A DNA stretch of 64,000 nucleotides from positions 124,001 through 188,000 of the forward strand of contig NZ_QGGB01000005.1 in NCBI RefSeq assembly GCF_003150675.1, written 5' to 3'. A program made the translations under genes and the position numbers. Source of the DNA: Rhodohalobacter mucosus (GTDB lineage: Bacteria; Bacteroidota; Rhodothermia; Balneolales; Balneolaceae). This document shows, in pieces, positions 34,904 through 44,073 of the stretch. The notes beneath the pieces are model-generated. The model did not search any database, was not told the origin of the DNA, and worked only from the letters and a program-made list of their open reading frames with translations. How positions within the stretch are numbered: position 1 is the stretch's first letter; each line of letters opens with the position of its first letter.

Positions 34904-37855
34904 ATGACTAATTGGATACGGAACCTTTTTGCATGCAGTGTTCTCTTCCTGATCCTGTTTGCCACAACCGGTACAGAAGCAAAGGCTGCCACCATGATGC
35001 AGCAAACTAATGAACGAATTACGGTTTCCGGCACAGTTCTGGATGCTGAAACCGGTGAAACGCTTGCCGGTGTCAATATTGCCGTAAGAGGCAGGGTAGT
35101 TGGGGTTGCCAGCGGCCCGGAGGGCGAATTCACGCTTCGCGTAAATGATACTCCTCCGATAACGCTTGTGGTTTCCATTATCGGCTACCGCACGCAGGAG
35201 ATTGAAATTACAGAGATGAATGTTTCGGATTTAAGGATTGAGCTTGTTGAGGAGACGATCCTGGGATCCGATGTGGTGGTATCTGCATCCCGTGTAGAGG
35301 AGAGTATCCTGGAAGCCCCGGTCTCGATTGAAAAGATGGACATACTGGCTATCAATCAGACAGCTTCACCAAACTACTACCAGGGCATAGCCAATTTGAA
35401 GGGTGTGGACGTTACAACGAGCAGTATCAACTTCCAGATTATCAATGCGCGCGGTTTCAACTCAACCGGAAATACGCGCATGGTTCAGCTAACGGACGGT
35501 ATGGACACACAGGCACCAGCCCTCAACTTTCCCATAGGTAACCTGAACGGCCCGTCTGAGCTGGATGTAGAGAGCCTTGAATTTATTCCTGGTGCCTCTT
35601 CTGCGCTTTATGGACCCAATGCATTCAACGGTATCCTGCTGGTAAACAGCAAGAGCCCGTTCGAATACCCGGGCCTTAGTGTTTTTGTACGAAGCGGTGT
35701 GAATCATATTGATAGTCAGGATAACCTGGGTGAACCCGCCAACCCGCGCCCTATGTATGAATTTTCGGGAAGATATGCGGACGTAATCGGCGACCGTTTT
35801 GCCTACAAACTGAACGTAACCTACAGTACAGCCGATGACTGGCGTGGAATCAACTATTCGGATAAGAATGCCGAACTGCAGGGTGGTCTGAGCGTTAACC
35901 CGGCGTACGACGGCGTACACCTTTACGGTGACGATGGCACCTTTAATATTGGTCTGTTAAGTTTTAACCCCGATTTTGTTGCCGCCGTATCGCAGGGGCT
36001 GGTCAATGCAGGTGTACCGCAAACTTCAGCCGTACAGTTTGCGCAGAGCCTGCCTTCTCAACCCGTAGCGCGTACCGGTTACCGCGAGCAGTACCTTGTA
36101 GACTTTGACGCGGAAAACCTGAAGTTCAACGGTTCGCTTCACTATCGTCTCAGTGACAATGTGGAAGCAAGCTATTCGCTTAACTACGGATACGGTACCT
36201 CCATATATTCAGGAGCACAGCGCTACAGTCTGAATAATTTCAGTATTGCACAGCACAAGGTTGAAGTTCGAGGTGATAACTTTATGGTTCGGGCGTACGG
36301 TACCTTTGAAGATTCAGGCGACTCCTACATTGCCGATTTTGTGGGCTTCTCTGTAAATGATCAGTATTTAAATACCACCCAATGGTATGGTTTGTACGGC
36401 GGCAACTTCATTCAGGGACTGGTTGGAGCCTATGTGCAGACGTTTGGCACACCTGTTTTTGATGCCAACAATGTTCAGGCATTGCTTTCCAACCCACAGC
36501 TCGTCAGCAATCTTCACAACTGGGCAAGAAACGGAAATGCGGGCGCAGGAATTACCGGTGCCGATGCCAACCGGTTTGAGCCGGGAACGCAGGCATTCGA
36601 AAACGCGAAAGAGAATGCACTCGAGGGAGTTGTACCCAACGGTGCACGGTTTGATGATCAATCGCGCTTTCTGCACACTGAGGGGCAATACGATTTCAAG
36701 AATGAGATCAAGTTTATGGATCTGCAGGCCGGCCTCAGCTTCCGTCAGTATCAGCTTCGTTCAAACGGAACCATTTTTGCAGATGCAGACGGCGGTGTAA
36801 ATATCAATGAGTACGGCGGATACCTTCAGGGAGCCAAATCATTTATTGATGACAGGCTGCGGCTGACCGGTTCTGTACGATATGATAAAAACGAGAATTT
36901 CGACGGACAGTTTAACCCGCGGATTGCCTCGGTAATCCGGATTGCCGATAATCAGAATATCCGTGCGTCTTATCAGACCGGTTTCAGAAACCCCACCACA
37001 CAGGGCCAGTATATAGACCTGAATGTACTTACTGCACGACTGCTTGGCGGCTTGCCTGAGATCGTTGCGCCTTATGATGTGACGACCAACTCGTTCCGTC
37101 TCGATTCTGTGGAGCGTTTCACAAACGAGCTGCTTGCAGGCAATCCGAATGCTGCGGCGGAACTGGTACCCTACACCAATTTCGAAAAAGTAAAACCTGA
37201 GCAGATTCAAAGCTACGAAGTGGGATACAAGGGACTGATTGGTAACAAGCTTCTGATCGACACCGCGTTTTACTACAATGTGTACGATGATTTTATTGCA
37301 CAGTTCAGGGTGAGGAAAGCAGCAGGTGCATTCACCGGAAACCCGGCGAACGATCAGGCGGTAGCTGCATCGCTTCTTTCGGGAGATGCATCGAATACAT
37401 TTCAGCTGTACACCAACCTGGATGAGACGGTGAAGTCGCGCGGTGCTGTTTTCGGATTTGATTACAGCCTGCCCGCCAGCTTTCTGCTAACGGCAAACTA
37501 CAACTGGAATGAGCTTATCACAAACCAGGAAGACAGCTTCATTTTTGATTTCAATACTCCCGAGCATAAAGTGAATGTTTCGTTCGGTAACCGCAGGATA
37601 ACCGATCAGATTGGTTTCAACCTCACATGGAGATGGCAGGATGAGTTTGACTGGACATCCTCTTTTGCCAATGGCACCGTGCCCTCTGTTTCAACCTTCG
37701 ATGCGCAGGTAAGCTATCGGGTTCCCGATCTGCGATCCGTTGTTAAAGTGGGCGGGTCAAATATTTTCAACAACCGCCATTTTCTGAACTACGGCGGACC
37801 GAATCTGGGAGCGATTTACTACGTATCCTTAACGTTCGATCAGTTCCTGAATTAA
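34904..37855 (+). CDS. TonB-dependent outer-membrane receptor with carboxypeptidase-like N-terminal domain
   Basis: This 983-residue protein has a signal peptide (about 1-28). A CarbopepD_reg-like beta-sandwich follows (about 40-115) with ISGTVLD-type start VSGTVLDAETGETLAGVNI and GYRTQEIEI. The plug domain (about 125-250) is recognisable from VVVSASRVEESILEAPVS and the FIPGASSALYGPNAFNGILLV block. The barrel ends in a C-terminal strand with terminal aromatic residue (YYVSLTFDQFLN). The substrate is unknown: no SusD-like partner or siderophore gene is adjacent, so this is probably not a glycan-utilisation pair. A strong terminator follows at 37878, and the gene stands alone. Confidence 0.93.
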   Translation: MTNWIRNLFACSVLFLILFATTGTEAKAATMMQQTNERITVSGTVLDAETGETLAGVNIAVRGRVVGVASGPEGEFTLRVNDTPPITLVVSIIGYRTQEIEITEMNVSDLRIELVEETILGSDVVVSASRVEESILEAPVSIEKMDILAINQTASPNYYQGIANLKGVDVTTSSINFQIINARGFNSTGNTRMVQLTDGMDTQAPALNFPIGNLNGPSELDVESLEFIPGASSALYGPNAFNGILLVNSKSPFEYPGLSVFVRSGVNHIDSQDNLGEPANPRPMYEFSGRYADVIGDRFAYKLNVTYSTADDWRGINYSDKNAELQGGLSVNPAYDGVHLYGDDGTFNIGLLSFNPDFVAAVSQGLVNAGVPQTSAVQFAQSLPSQPVARTGYREQYLVDFDAENLKFNGSLHYRLSDNVEASYSLNYGYGTSIYSGAQRYSLNNFSIAQHKVEVRGDNFMVRAYGTFEDSGDSYIADFVGFSVNDQYLNTTQWYGLYGGNFIQGLVGAYVQTFGTPVFDANNVQALLSNPQLVSNLHNWARNGNAGAGITGADANRFEPGTQAFENAKENALEGVVPNGARFDDQSRFLHTEGQYDFKNEIKFMDLQAGLSFRQYQLRSNGTIFADADGGVNINEYGGYLQGAKSFIDDRLRLTGSVRYDKNENFDGQFNPRIASVIRIADNQNIRASYQTGFRNPTTQGQYIDLNVLTARLLGGLPEIVAPYDVTTNSFRLDSVERFTNELLAGNPNAAAELVPYTNFEKVKPEQIQSYEVGYKGLIGNKLLIDTAFYYNVYDDFIAQFRVRKAAGAFTGNPANDQAVAASLLSGDASNTFQLYTNLDETVKSRGAVFGFDYSLPASFLLTANYNWNELITNQEDSFIFDFNTPEHKVNVSFGNRRITDQIGFNLTWRWQDEFDWTSSFANGTVPSVSTFDAQVSYRVPDLRSVVKVGGSNIFNNRHFLNYGGPNLGAIYYVSLTFDQFLN

Positions 37856-37877
37856 GGAAATCCGGCATATAATCCTC

Positions 37878-37908
37878 AAAAAAAAGAGGCCTTCGGGCCT
37901 CTTTTTTT
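37878..37908 (+). terminator. Strong bidirectional-type terminator hairpin
   Basis: AGAGGCC-TTCG-GGCCTCT is a 7-bp stem with an extra-stable TTCG tetraloop, extended by an A-run on the left and seven T on the right. It terminates the TonB receptor gene and, read from the other strand, may serve the convergent rhodanese gene. Confidence 0.92.
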
Positions 37909-38053
37909 ATACTTACAGATGTGTGTTGTATCTGCTTTGTCTGGACAGGGGATAGATTTTACATCTGAAACGTATTAAGCCCGATATTCCGCATATGTTG
38001 GAATCCGGTCAGCCCCAAATCCCGGCCTGACTGATTGATTTGCGAACCGGCAG

Positions 38054-38401
38054 TTATACGTTCCTGCCCGTCAGCTCATAACCTTCATTTCGCCACCCGG
38101 CAAGTCCGGCATCAAAATCACGCACGTCCGTAAAATTCAGATCCATCAATTTTCCTGCGAGTTCGGGTGATGCGGTGCAGTCGCTGTTTGCACAGTAAAC
38201 TACAATCGGCTGCTCCTTGTCGGGTACAACGGCGTTAATCAGGTTGGCCTTGTCGGAGGGGATATTAATGGAGCCGGGTATTCGCCTGGCCATATACGCC
38301 TCTTCATCAAGCGCATTAATCAGTACGGGCCTTTTATTGCTGTTCAGCTCCTGATTCAAATTTTCTGCGTTAATTTCTCTGATCTTGGTTTCTGTTTCCA
38401 T
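38054..38401 (-). CDS. Rhodanese-like domain protein
   Basis: This protein has 115 residues from the ATG at 38401. The GTG at 38416 would add five residues. It has a single rhodanese domain: GSINIPS matches the CH2A-type region, and the active loop is VYCANSDCTASPELAG with the catalytic cysteine in YCANSDC. The alternate second cysteine of the loop is unusual and could form a disulfide with the first. It may move sulfane sulfur or act as a regulatory sulfur carrier. It is a stand-alone gene, convergent with the TonB receptor gene. Confidence 0.88.
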   Translation of the reverse strand: METETKIREINAENLNQELNSNKRPVLINALDEEAYMARRIPGSINIPSDKANLINAVVPDKEQPIVVYCANSDCTASPELAGKLMDLNFTDVRDFDAGLAGWRNEGYELTGRNV

Positions 38402-38416
38402 AATGATCTGCGTCAC

Positions 38417-38913
38417 TTGAGTTTATCTCTCTGGTGTACTGTCATAACATTTGATATCCGGCAGTAATTCCGGGTTAAATCCTGTGACTATCGGGAATCA
38501 ATACGGCTTAAAGAGATACTGGATTTGCAAGACTCTCTAAGCCCCTTTTCAGGCAGCTGCTAAGTATTGGAATCTCTAAAGGGTTCTTCACACCCTTAAG
38601 CAAGCTTCAACTTGTTGTAAACGGGTTCGGAAAGTCCGGTGAGATCATCTGTGGTCCTCCGATACGCCATCCTTTGTAATAATACCCTCAACGCCTTTTT
38701 CTCTGGCTTCCTCCCGGATTGTTTTTTCTGCATCGGGGCCACAGTTAAAATTTCAGTACCGCAGTGAGTTATGAAGGCCTTCGGTAAATCAAATTTTTAA
38801 ACCAGGTGTGCCGGGTCCACGCGGGCGTGTGTTTCGATCAGATGATTATCCATTTGCAAACAAAGGCTTCAAAGAGAATTCCATTTACGGTGAAAGGTGC
38901 CCGGGGGGTGAGG
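38417..38913. other. 497-nt spacer with a possible gene remnant
   Basis: No intact gene is seen. On the minus strand, protein-like segments occur in more than one frame between about 38630 and 38860: MDNHLIETHARVDPAHLV, then FDLPKAFITHCGTEILTV, then EKTIREEAREKGVEGIITK. They are interrupted by stops and frame changes, which suggests a decayed gene of unrecognised family. The remaining sequence has no convincing hairpin or repeat. Confidence 0.3.
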
Positions 38914-39204
38914 TTATGAAACCTCGTCAAAGCTGAGTTCTGCTTCAGTAGCACCCCAGCCGCCACCCGATTCACCTGCCAGACGGTATCCTTTCACGTG
39001 CGGATTCCGTTCGAGCAGAGAGTGAACGCTTCTTCTGAGAGCTCCGGTGCCTTTGCCGTGGATGATTCTGATTTCGGTAATACTCTCTTTCAGACAGGCG
39101 TAAATAAATTCATCAATCAGTGTGGAGAGATCTGAAGGAGCGAAGGTATGAAGATCGAGAACGCCATTGATCGGTACTTTATGAGGTTCATCCTGCTGCG
39201 TCAT
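38914..39204 (-). CDS. Smr-domain protein (small MutS-related)
   Basis: This protein has 96 residues from the ATG at 39204. An upstream TTG at 39246 would add 14 residues. Smr landmarks are the LDLHTFAPSD start (the LDLH motif) and IRIIHGKGTGALRRSVHSLL (the HGKGTG motif), followed by GGGWGATEAEL. Stand-alone Smr proteins are nucleases or RNA/DNA-binding proteins in ribosome rescue or recombination. This short version lacks the MutS2 part. No operon partner is evident. Confidence 0.9.
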   Translation of the reverse strand: MTQQDEPHKVPINGVLDLHTFAPSDLSTLIDEFIYACLKESITEIRIIHGKGTGALRRSVHSLLERNPHVKGYRLAGESGGGWGATEAELSFDEVS

Positions 39205-39404
39205 GATCGGGTTGTTGGGTTGACTATTGAACTCAAATGGACGCAAAGTTTTTATGAGCCATACTCTGCCATATGAAGATCCCTCCGCGCGGGCTATCAG
39301 GATTATCGGATTATCGAGATCCCGGCCATATCCCGGCAGTTCGCCAAGTGACCTGATTCACCAGAACGAAGAGCAAATGGCCGGAGCCGGCTTCAGGGGT
39401 TCAT

Positions 39405-39716
39405 TTACAAATCCACGTTATAGTCAACAAATACCCGCTGTTCGGCAACCTCTTCTATAAAGTCTATTGCTTTTTTATGATGCGGATCCCGCGTATACAT
39501 TTTGAAGTCGAGTTCCGTTTCAAAGTCACAGATCAAAACAACGTCCAGGGCCTCTTTTTCGTCCGGGTTGATCTGAATACCCACTTCAACAGCCTTAATC
39601 TCATCGATATTGGTTCTGAGGCCTTCCAGGATCAGTTTTAGCTTTTCGGCATTCTTCTCCTTTGAAGCACCGCCGGCTTTATCCTTAAGTTTCCACATTA
39701 CTATATGGCGTATCAT
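39405..39716 (-). CDS. Dabb-family stress-responsive alpha/beta-barrel protein
   Basis: This protein has 103 residues from the ATG at 39716. Longer upstream frames add about 52 residues that do not resemble the family. It begins MIRHIVMWKLKDKAGG, the typical Dabb strand-helix start (HxVxWK). It ends with an acidic-helix and beta pattern containing DVVLICDFETELDFKMYTRD. Dabb dimers form ferredoxin-like barrels that bind small hydrophobic ligands. Role unknown. The gene follows the HU-LysM gene on the same strand, 31 nt away, and may be co-transcribed. Confidence 0.9.
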   Translation of the reverse strand: MIRHIVMWKLKDKAGGASKEKNAEKLKLILEGLRTNIDEIKAVEVGIQINPDEKEALDVVLICDFETELDFKMYTRDPHHKKAIDFIEEVAEQRVFVDYNVDL

Positions 39717-39747
39717 AACGGTTCCTTTTGGTTTTGATGAAGGGGGA

Positions 39748-41250
39748 TTAACGACGTACTGCAAACTGCCAGTCATCGGGGTCAACCCGGTTCTGAGCAT
39801 CTCTGAGCACATCTGTAGAATACACACCGACGGCCCAAAGGAAAAAACGGGCATTATCAGGTTGATTGTCAACAGCCCAATCGTACATTAAGAGGTAGCC
39901 TCTTGCAACCTCTTCGAGCTGTTGGGAGGTCAGATTCTCCGGATTGGAAATGAAAGGTACGGATAGTTCTGCATTTGCAGGAATTAAATTCGGATTATTG
40001 GTTATACCCGAATTAAGATTATAAATAACAGGCCAGTAGTAGGGGTTGCTCATCCGGACTTCAGAAATGGACCATAGCGACTCACCGCGGTTTACTGTAT
40101 AGGGGGATGTGTTAAATGCCGTTTCACCGTCAATTCCGGGTTCAGCGTCAGATTCCTGCTGATCCTGACTTTCCGTACCGACAGCATCCTCAGCTTCAGT
40201 ATCCGCAGGCTCGGGTTCATCGGCAGCTTGTGCCTGCTCTTCCATTTCCGATTCCGTCTCCGTCTGTAGGTCAGATACAGGTTCCTGATCTGTTTCAGGT
40301 TCAGGGTCGGGCTCAGAATCAAGCATCTGTTCCTGTTGTTGTTCCGTTGTTATTCCGGGAGATTCAGTATCCTGGGGCTGTTGAATGAAGTAGAGCAGAG
40401 CGGCAAAGGCCAGGATTACTATAATGACTGCAGCAGCTGCATACGACCAGTTTACTCGAGATTTTTTATCAAATTTTTTAACCGGCCTGCCTGCTTTCCG
40501 CGGTTGGGAAGGGGTTGCTGTAGAAACAGGGATGGCCCGGGGTTCCTTTTCGGCCTCAACGGGTTCGGGAATACTGAAAAGAGATTCCGGAATTACCTCA
40601 CCCGAACGATCGGGAGCATAAAGAAGCCCTTCATAATTGCTCTCTTCTTCAGCAATTATCTTCTCTTCATCCCCGCCGTCTTCCTCATCCTCACCTTCAT
40701 CTCTGTGAACTTGTTCCGAGCTGTCCGGAACGGGACGTTCAATAAGCAGATGGTCACCGTTATCTTCCTCTTCCGGTTCTTCGAGGGGACCCAGAGGTAT
40801 TGGGGTTTCAATTTTTGATTCAGCCGGTTCTTTCTTTTCCTTTTCCTGCTTTTCAGGGGAGTGCGGCTTCTCTGCGGCCTGTTCCTTTTCCTTCTTTGGT
40901 TCAGACTCGGCTTCGCTATCGTCGCTTTCATCTTGCAGTATCTGCGACTCCATTTTGGAATAGGGGCGGTTTACATCTTCACGAAGTGCTTTGTAAGGTT
41001 TGAAGTAGACCTTGTTCTGACCGGGAATCGTTATCGGTTCTCCGGTTTGCGGATTTCTGCCCTGACGCTCCTTCATCCATCTCAGCTCAAATTTACCGAA
41101 ACCTGAAATGCTGACCGAACCGGATTCGCGAAGGCCGTTTTCAATGACCCCCACCAGCTCACTGACAAAACTGTTGGTGGAGTTCTGACTCTGCTTAGAC
41201 TGCTCTGCAATCAGTTCAACAAGTTCCCTGAAGGTAATTTTTTCACTCAT
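39748..41250 (-). CDS. HU-like domain fused to transmembrane helix and LysM domain
   Basis: This 500-residue protein has an N-terminal HU/IHF-type DNA-binding fold (about 1-95): MSEKITFRELVELIAEQSKQ, GFGKFEL, then RNPQTGEPITIPGQNKVYFK, which matches the HU beta-arm. A long acidic, disordered linker follows (about 100-260), then a basic RPVKKFDKKSRVNW stretch and one transmembrane helix (about 268-289), then another acidic linker. A LysM domain (about 382-433) contains YTVNRGESLWSISEVRM and NPNLIPANAELSV. This places an HU domain in the cytoplasm and a peptidoglycan-binding LysM in the periplasm, a potential chromosome-to-envelope tether. It overlaps the preceding small HU gene (41243-41536) by 8 nt. 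Such HU-LysM fusions have no settled function. Confidence 0.9.
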   Translation of the reverse strand: MSEKITFRELVELIAEQSKQSQNSTNSFVSELVGVIENGLRESGSVSISGFGKFELRWMKERQGRNPQTGEPITIPGQNKVYFKPYKALREDVNRPYSKMESQILQDESDDSEAESEPKKEKEQAAEKPHSPEKQEKEKKEPAESKIETPIPLGPLEEPEEEDNGDHLLIERPVPDSSEQVHRDEGEDEEDGGDEEKIIAEEESNYEGLLYAPDRSGEVIPESLFSIPEPVEAEKEPRAIPVSTATPSQPRKAGRPVKKFDKKSRVNWSYAAAAVIIVILAFAALLYFIQQPQDTESPGITTEQQQEQMLDSEPDPEPETDQEPVSDLQTETESEMEEQAQAADEPEPADTEAEDAVGTESQDQQESDAEPGIDGETAFNTSPYTVNRGESLWSISEVRMSNPYYWPVIYNLNSGITNNPNLIPANAELSVPFISNPENLTSQQLEEVARGYLLMYDWAVDNQPDNARFFLWAVGVYSTDVLRDAQNRVDPDDWQFAVRR

Positions 41251-41536
41251 CCTCGCGGCCTGTAAACTTTAGTTCGTCCTTGAGTCCGCTGGCCGGTGTA
41301 AATTCCACAACCCGTTTGGGCGGGATCAGCATATACTTGTCGTAATGCGGGTTATACACTTTTTTTACATCATTTACTTTCACGCTGAAGGTGCCAAGAT
41401 CGGGAATAGACACACCATTACCCTTGCTTAACTGATCGGAAAGTACTGAGAAAACATCCTCTGCAAGCTCTTTGGCCTGTTTATTCGAATTCCCCGTAGC
41501 CTCCGCAAGCCGGCTGATGAAGTCACTGTAATTCAT
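41243..41536 (-). CDS. HU-family DNA-binding protein (short)
   Basis: This 97-residue protein has an HU/IHF-like fold: MNYSDFISRLAEATGNSNKQ, then GVSIPDLGTFSVKV, and KRVVEFTPASGLKDEL in place of the canonical arm and C-terminal helix. It is shorter and more divergent than housekeeping HU, with few canonical arm residues. It overlaps the HU-LysM gene, so the two are probably co-translated and may form a heterodimer. The C-terminal LKFTGREDE tail is acidic. Confidence 0.88.
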   Translation of the reverse strand: MNYSDFISRLAEATGNSNKQAKELAEDVFSVLSDQLSKGNGVSIPDLGTFSVKVNDVKKVYNPHYDKYMLIPPKRVVEFTPASGLKDELKFTGREDE

Positions 41537-41717
41537 GAAGTAGATGATTTCCTGATTAGATGAATAAACGAAAAAAAAGCCTAAAAATCCTAACAGACCC
41601 TGTTAACGCCATTAAATTGATGGAATCGTATGGGATAATAATGACCAAGCGGTGCATATGAACGATATTACCCCGTATAACCTTTTATCGTACAAAGGGA
41701 TAACCAAATAAAACGAT

Positions 41718-43673
41718 ATGGGCAGCACAAGAAATGTAACTCAAAAACTAATTGAATCACATCTGGTAGACGGTGAAATGAATCCCGGGGCAGAGATTGG
41801 TCTCAAAATTGATCAAACCCTGACACAGGATGCCACCGGAACCATGGTGATGCTTGAACTTGAGGCCATGGGGCTCGACAAGGCAAAGACCGACCTTTCC
41901 TGCCAGTATGTGGATCACAATCTGCTGCAGACAGACTTCAAAAATCCCGACGACCATGTTTTCCTGAAATCAGCTGCCGACCGTTTTGGCATCTGGTACA
42001 GCCGGCCGGGAAACGGAGTGAGTCATCCGGTTCATACAGAGCATTTTGCCATACCGGGTAAAACCATGGCCGGTTCCGACAGTCATACGCCTGCATCAGG
42101 ATGTATGGGAATGCTGGCCCTGGGTGCTGGCGGACTCGATGTGGCTTTCTCCATAGCGGGCGAGCCAATGTATCTGAAGATGCCGAAGGTACTGGGAGTA
42201 AAACTGACGGGCAAAATGCCCGACTGGGTCAGCGCCAAAGATGTGGTGCTTGAGATGCTGAGGCGGTACGACGTGAAGGGTGCACGTGGGTATGTAATTG
42301 AATATTACGGCCCGGGACTGAAAGAGCTGGATACCATGGACCGTCACGTTATTGCCAATATGGGAACCGAGATGGGAGCAACGTCCACGGTATTTCCATC
42401 TGATGAGGAAGTGCGGCGATTTATGAAACAGAACAATCGCGAAGATGAATGGATTGAACTGAAAGCCGACGACGGGGCAGAATACGACAAAGATGAAGAG
42501 ATCGTGCTTGATGATATTGTTCCGATGATCGCACTGCCGAGCAGCCCCGGAAATGTTGTACCGGTAAGCGAAGTGGAGGGCAGGGAGATCTATCAGTCGT
42601 ACATCGGGTCATCGGCCAATCCCGGATACAGGGATTTCTGGATTGCCTCGGAAATTGTTAAGAATCGCCGTGTGCATGAAGACGTCAGCTTTGACGTGAA
42701 CCCAACATCGCGCCAGATTATTGAGAATATGGTGAAAAACGGTGCAATGCTATATCTGGTGCAATCAGGAGCACGTATCCACCAGGCCGGCTGCAACGGA
42801 TGCATCGGGATGGGACAGGCACCGGCAACCGGGCGGAACAGCCTGCGAACCGTACCCCGAAATTTTCCTTCACGTTCCGGAACCTCAGAAGATTGCGTTT
42901 ACCTTTGCAGTCCGGAAACCGCAGCAGCCTCTGCGCTGACCGGCAAAATTACCGATCCCCGTAATTTGGAAGATCTGTTCGGTTTAACCTATCCGGAGTA
43001 CCATGAACCGGAGGACTATATCATTAACAAAGAGATGCTGATTGCACCATCGGAAAACGGAGAGGAAAAAGAGCTGGTGAAAGGGCCCAATATTTCCACC
43101 ATGCCCGATTTTGATAAAATCAGCGATTTTAATGTACCCGTACTCTTAAAAATGGGCGATGACATTTCTACGGATGAAATTCTAAAAGCGGGTGCCGAAG
43201 TGCTTCCCTACCGAAGCAACATACCGGAAATCAGCAAATTTTCGTTCACGGTTGTGGATGATACGTTTTACGACAGGGCCATGGAAGCAAAAGAGGAGCA
43301 TGGCGGACACATTGTAGTGGCAGGTTCCAACTATGCACAGGGCTCAAGCCGTGAGCACGCAGCCATTGCGCCCCGATACCTGGGTCAAAAGGCAGTAATT
43401 GCTAAAAATTACGCCCGTATAGGCTGGCAAAACCTTGCTAATTTTGGAATTGCTCCCCTTGAGTTTACTGACGAATCCGATTACGATGCCATTGACAAGG
43501 GAGATTTAATCAGGATCGAGAACCTGCGCGAGCAGCTCAAAAGCGGCGATACGGTTCAGGTCAAAAACGAAACCAAAGACACTGAGCTTACGGTGAAGCA
43601 TACCCTTAGCGGACGCCAGCTTGAAGCACTACTGGCGGGCAGTGTTATAAACCTGTACAAAGAGCAAAATTAG
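41718..43673 (+). CDS. acn: Aconitate hydratase (short-form aconitase)
   Basis: This 651-residue enzyme interconverts citrate and isocitrate with a [4Fe-4S] cluster. Landmarks are SDSHTPASGCMGMLALGAGG near residues 118-137, with one cluster cysteine, and AGCNGCIGMG near 357-366, with two more. The C-terminal swivel domain contains GDDISTDEILKAGAEVLPYRSN and GSNYAQGSSREHAA. The 650-residue length matches the mitochondrial/archaeal-like form. It lies 6.5 kb upstream of the isocitrate dehydrogenase gene, so both TCA steps are encoded in the window but not as an operon. Confidence 0.95.
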   Translation: MGSTRNVTQKLIESHLVDGEMNPGAEIGLKIDQTLTQDATGTMVMLELEAMGLDKAKTDLSCQYVDHNLLQTDFKNPDDHVFLKSAADRFGIWYSRPGNGVSHPVHTEHFAIPGKTMAGSDSHTPASGCMGMLALGAGGLDVAFSIAGEPMYLKMPKVLGVKLTGKMPDWVSAKDVVLEMLRRYDVKGARGYVIEYYGPGLKELDTMDRHVIANMGTEMGATSTVFPSDEEVRRFMKQNNREDEWIELKADDGAEYDKDEEIVLDDIVPMIALPSSPGNVVPVSEVEGREIYQSYIGSSANPGYRDFWIASEIVKNRRVHEDVSFDVNPTSRQIIENMVKNGAMLYLVQSGARIHQAGCNGCIGMGQAPATGRNSLRTVPRNFPSRSGTSEDCVYLCSPETAAASALTGKITDPRNLEDLFGLTYPEYHEPEDYIINKEMLIAPSENGEEKELVKGPNISTMPDFDKISDFNVPVLLKMGDDISTDEILKAGAEVLPYRSNIPEISKFSFTVVDDTFYDRAMEAKEEHGGHIVVAGSNYAQGSSREHAAIAPRYLGQKAVIAKNYARIGWQNLANFGIAPLEFTDESDYDAIDKGDLIRIENLREQLKSGDTVQVKNETKDTELTVKHTLSGRQLEALLAGSVINLYKEQN

Positions 43674-43747
43674 CGGCTCTTGCAACAGATGTGTGGATTT
43701 GAGACGGCCTGTGGTCAACGAGTGATCTGTGAAGCTTGCAGCCGGGC

Positions 43748-43975
43748 AGAAAAGGCAAAAGGCAGAAGGGAAACGTCAAACGTCAAACGTGAGACGTGAG
43801 AAGGGAAATTTCGACTGGTCCCGAATTCTCGGGAGCAATATTCGATTTGTGATTTCAGAAAAATTTCCCATCCTGCCCGTTGTAGCTTGTAGCCTGTAGC
43901 CTGTAGCCTGTAGCCTGTAGCCTGTAGCCTGTAGCCTGTAGCCTGTAGCCTGTAGCCTGTAGCCTGTAGCCCGCT
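43748..43975 (+). repeat. Dispersed intergenic repeat, copy C, with heptamer array
   Basis: In the 400-nt spacer between acn and folE, modules appear in the same order as in copy D (56958-57150): AGGCAAAAGGCAGAAGG, then CGTCAAACGTGAGACG, then a GGTCCCGA-hairpin (TCCCGA-ATTC-TCGGGA at 43819-43834), a short AT-rich gap, and finally tandem GTAGCCT units. The heptamer array starts with an imperfect unit at 43882 and has 11 perfect GTAGCCT units (43889-43965) plus one more imperfect unit. No open frame is found. Confidence 0.75.
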
Positions 43976-44073
43976 CCGCTCAGCAGCGCAGATCTCGCCT
44001 ATTATGATATTGAAGCAGGATCCCGTAAATTTATATGCTATAGAATTTTATAAAATCGACCCATTTCAACCAG

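Noticed and set aside
43882-43972. Possible CRISPR array
   Set aside because: The 7-nt units are directly adjacent with no unique spacers and no cas gene in the window.
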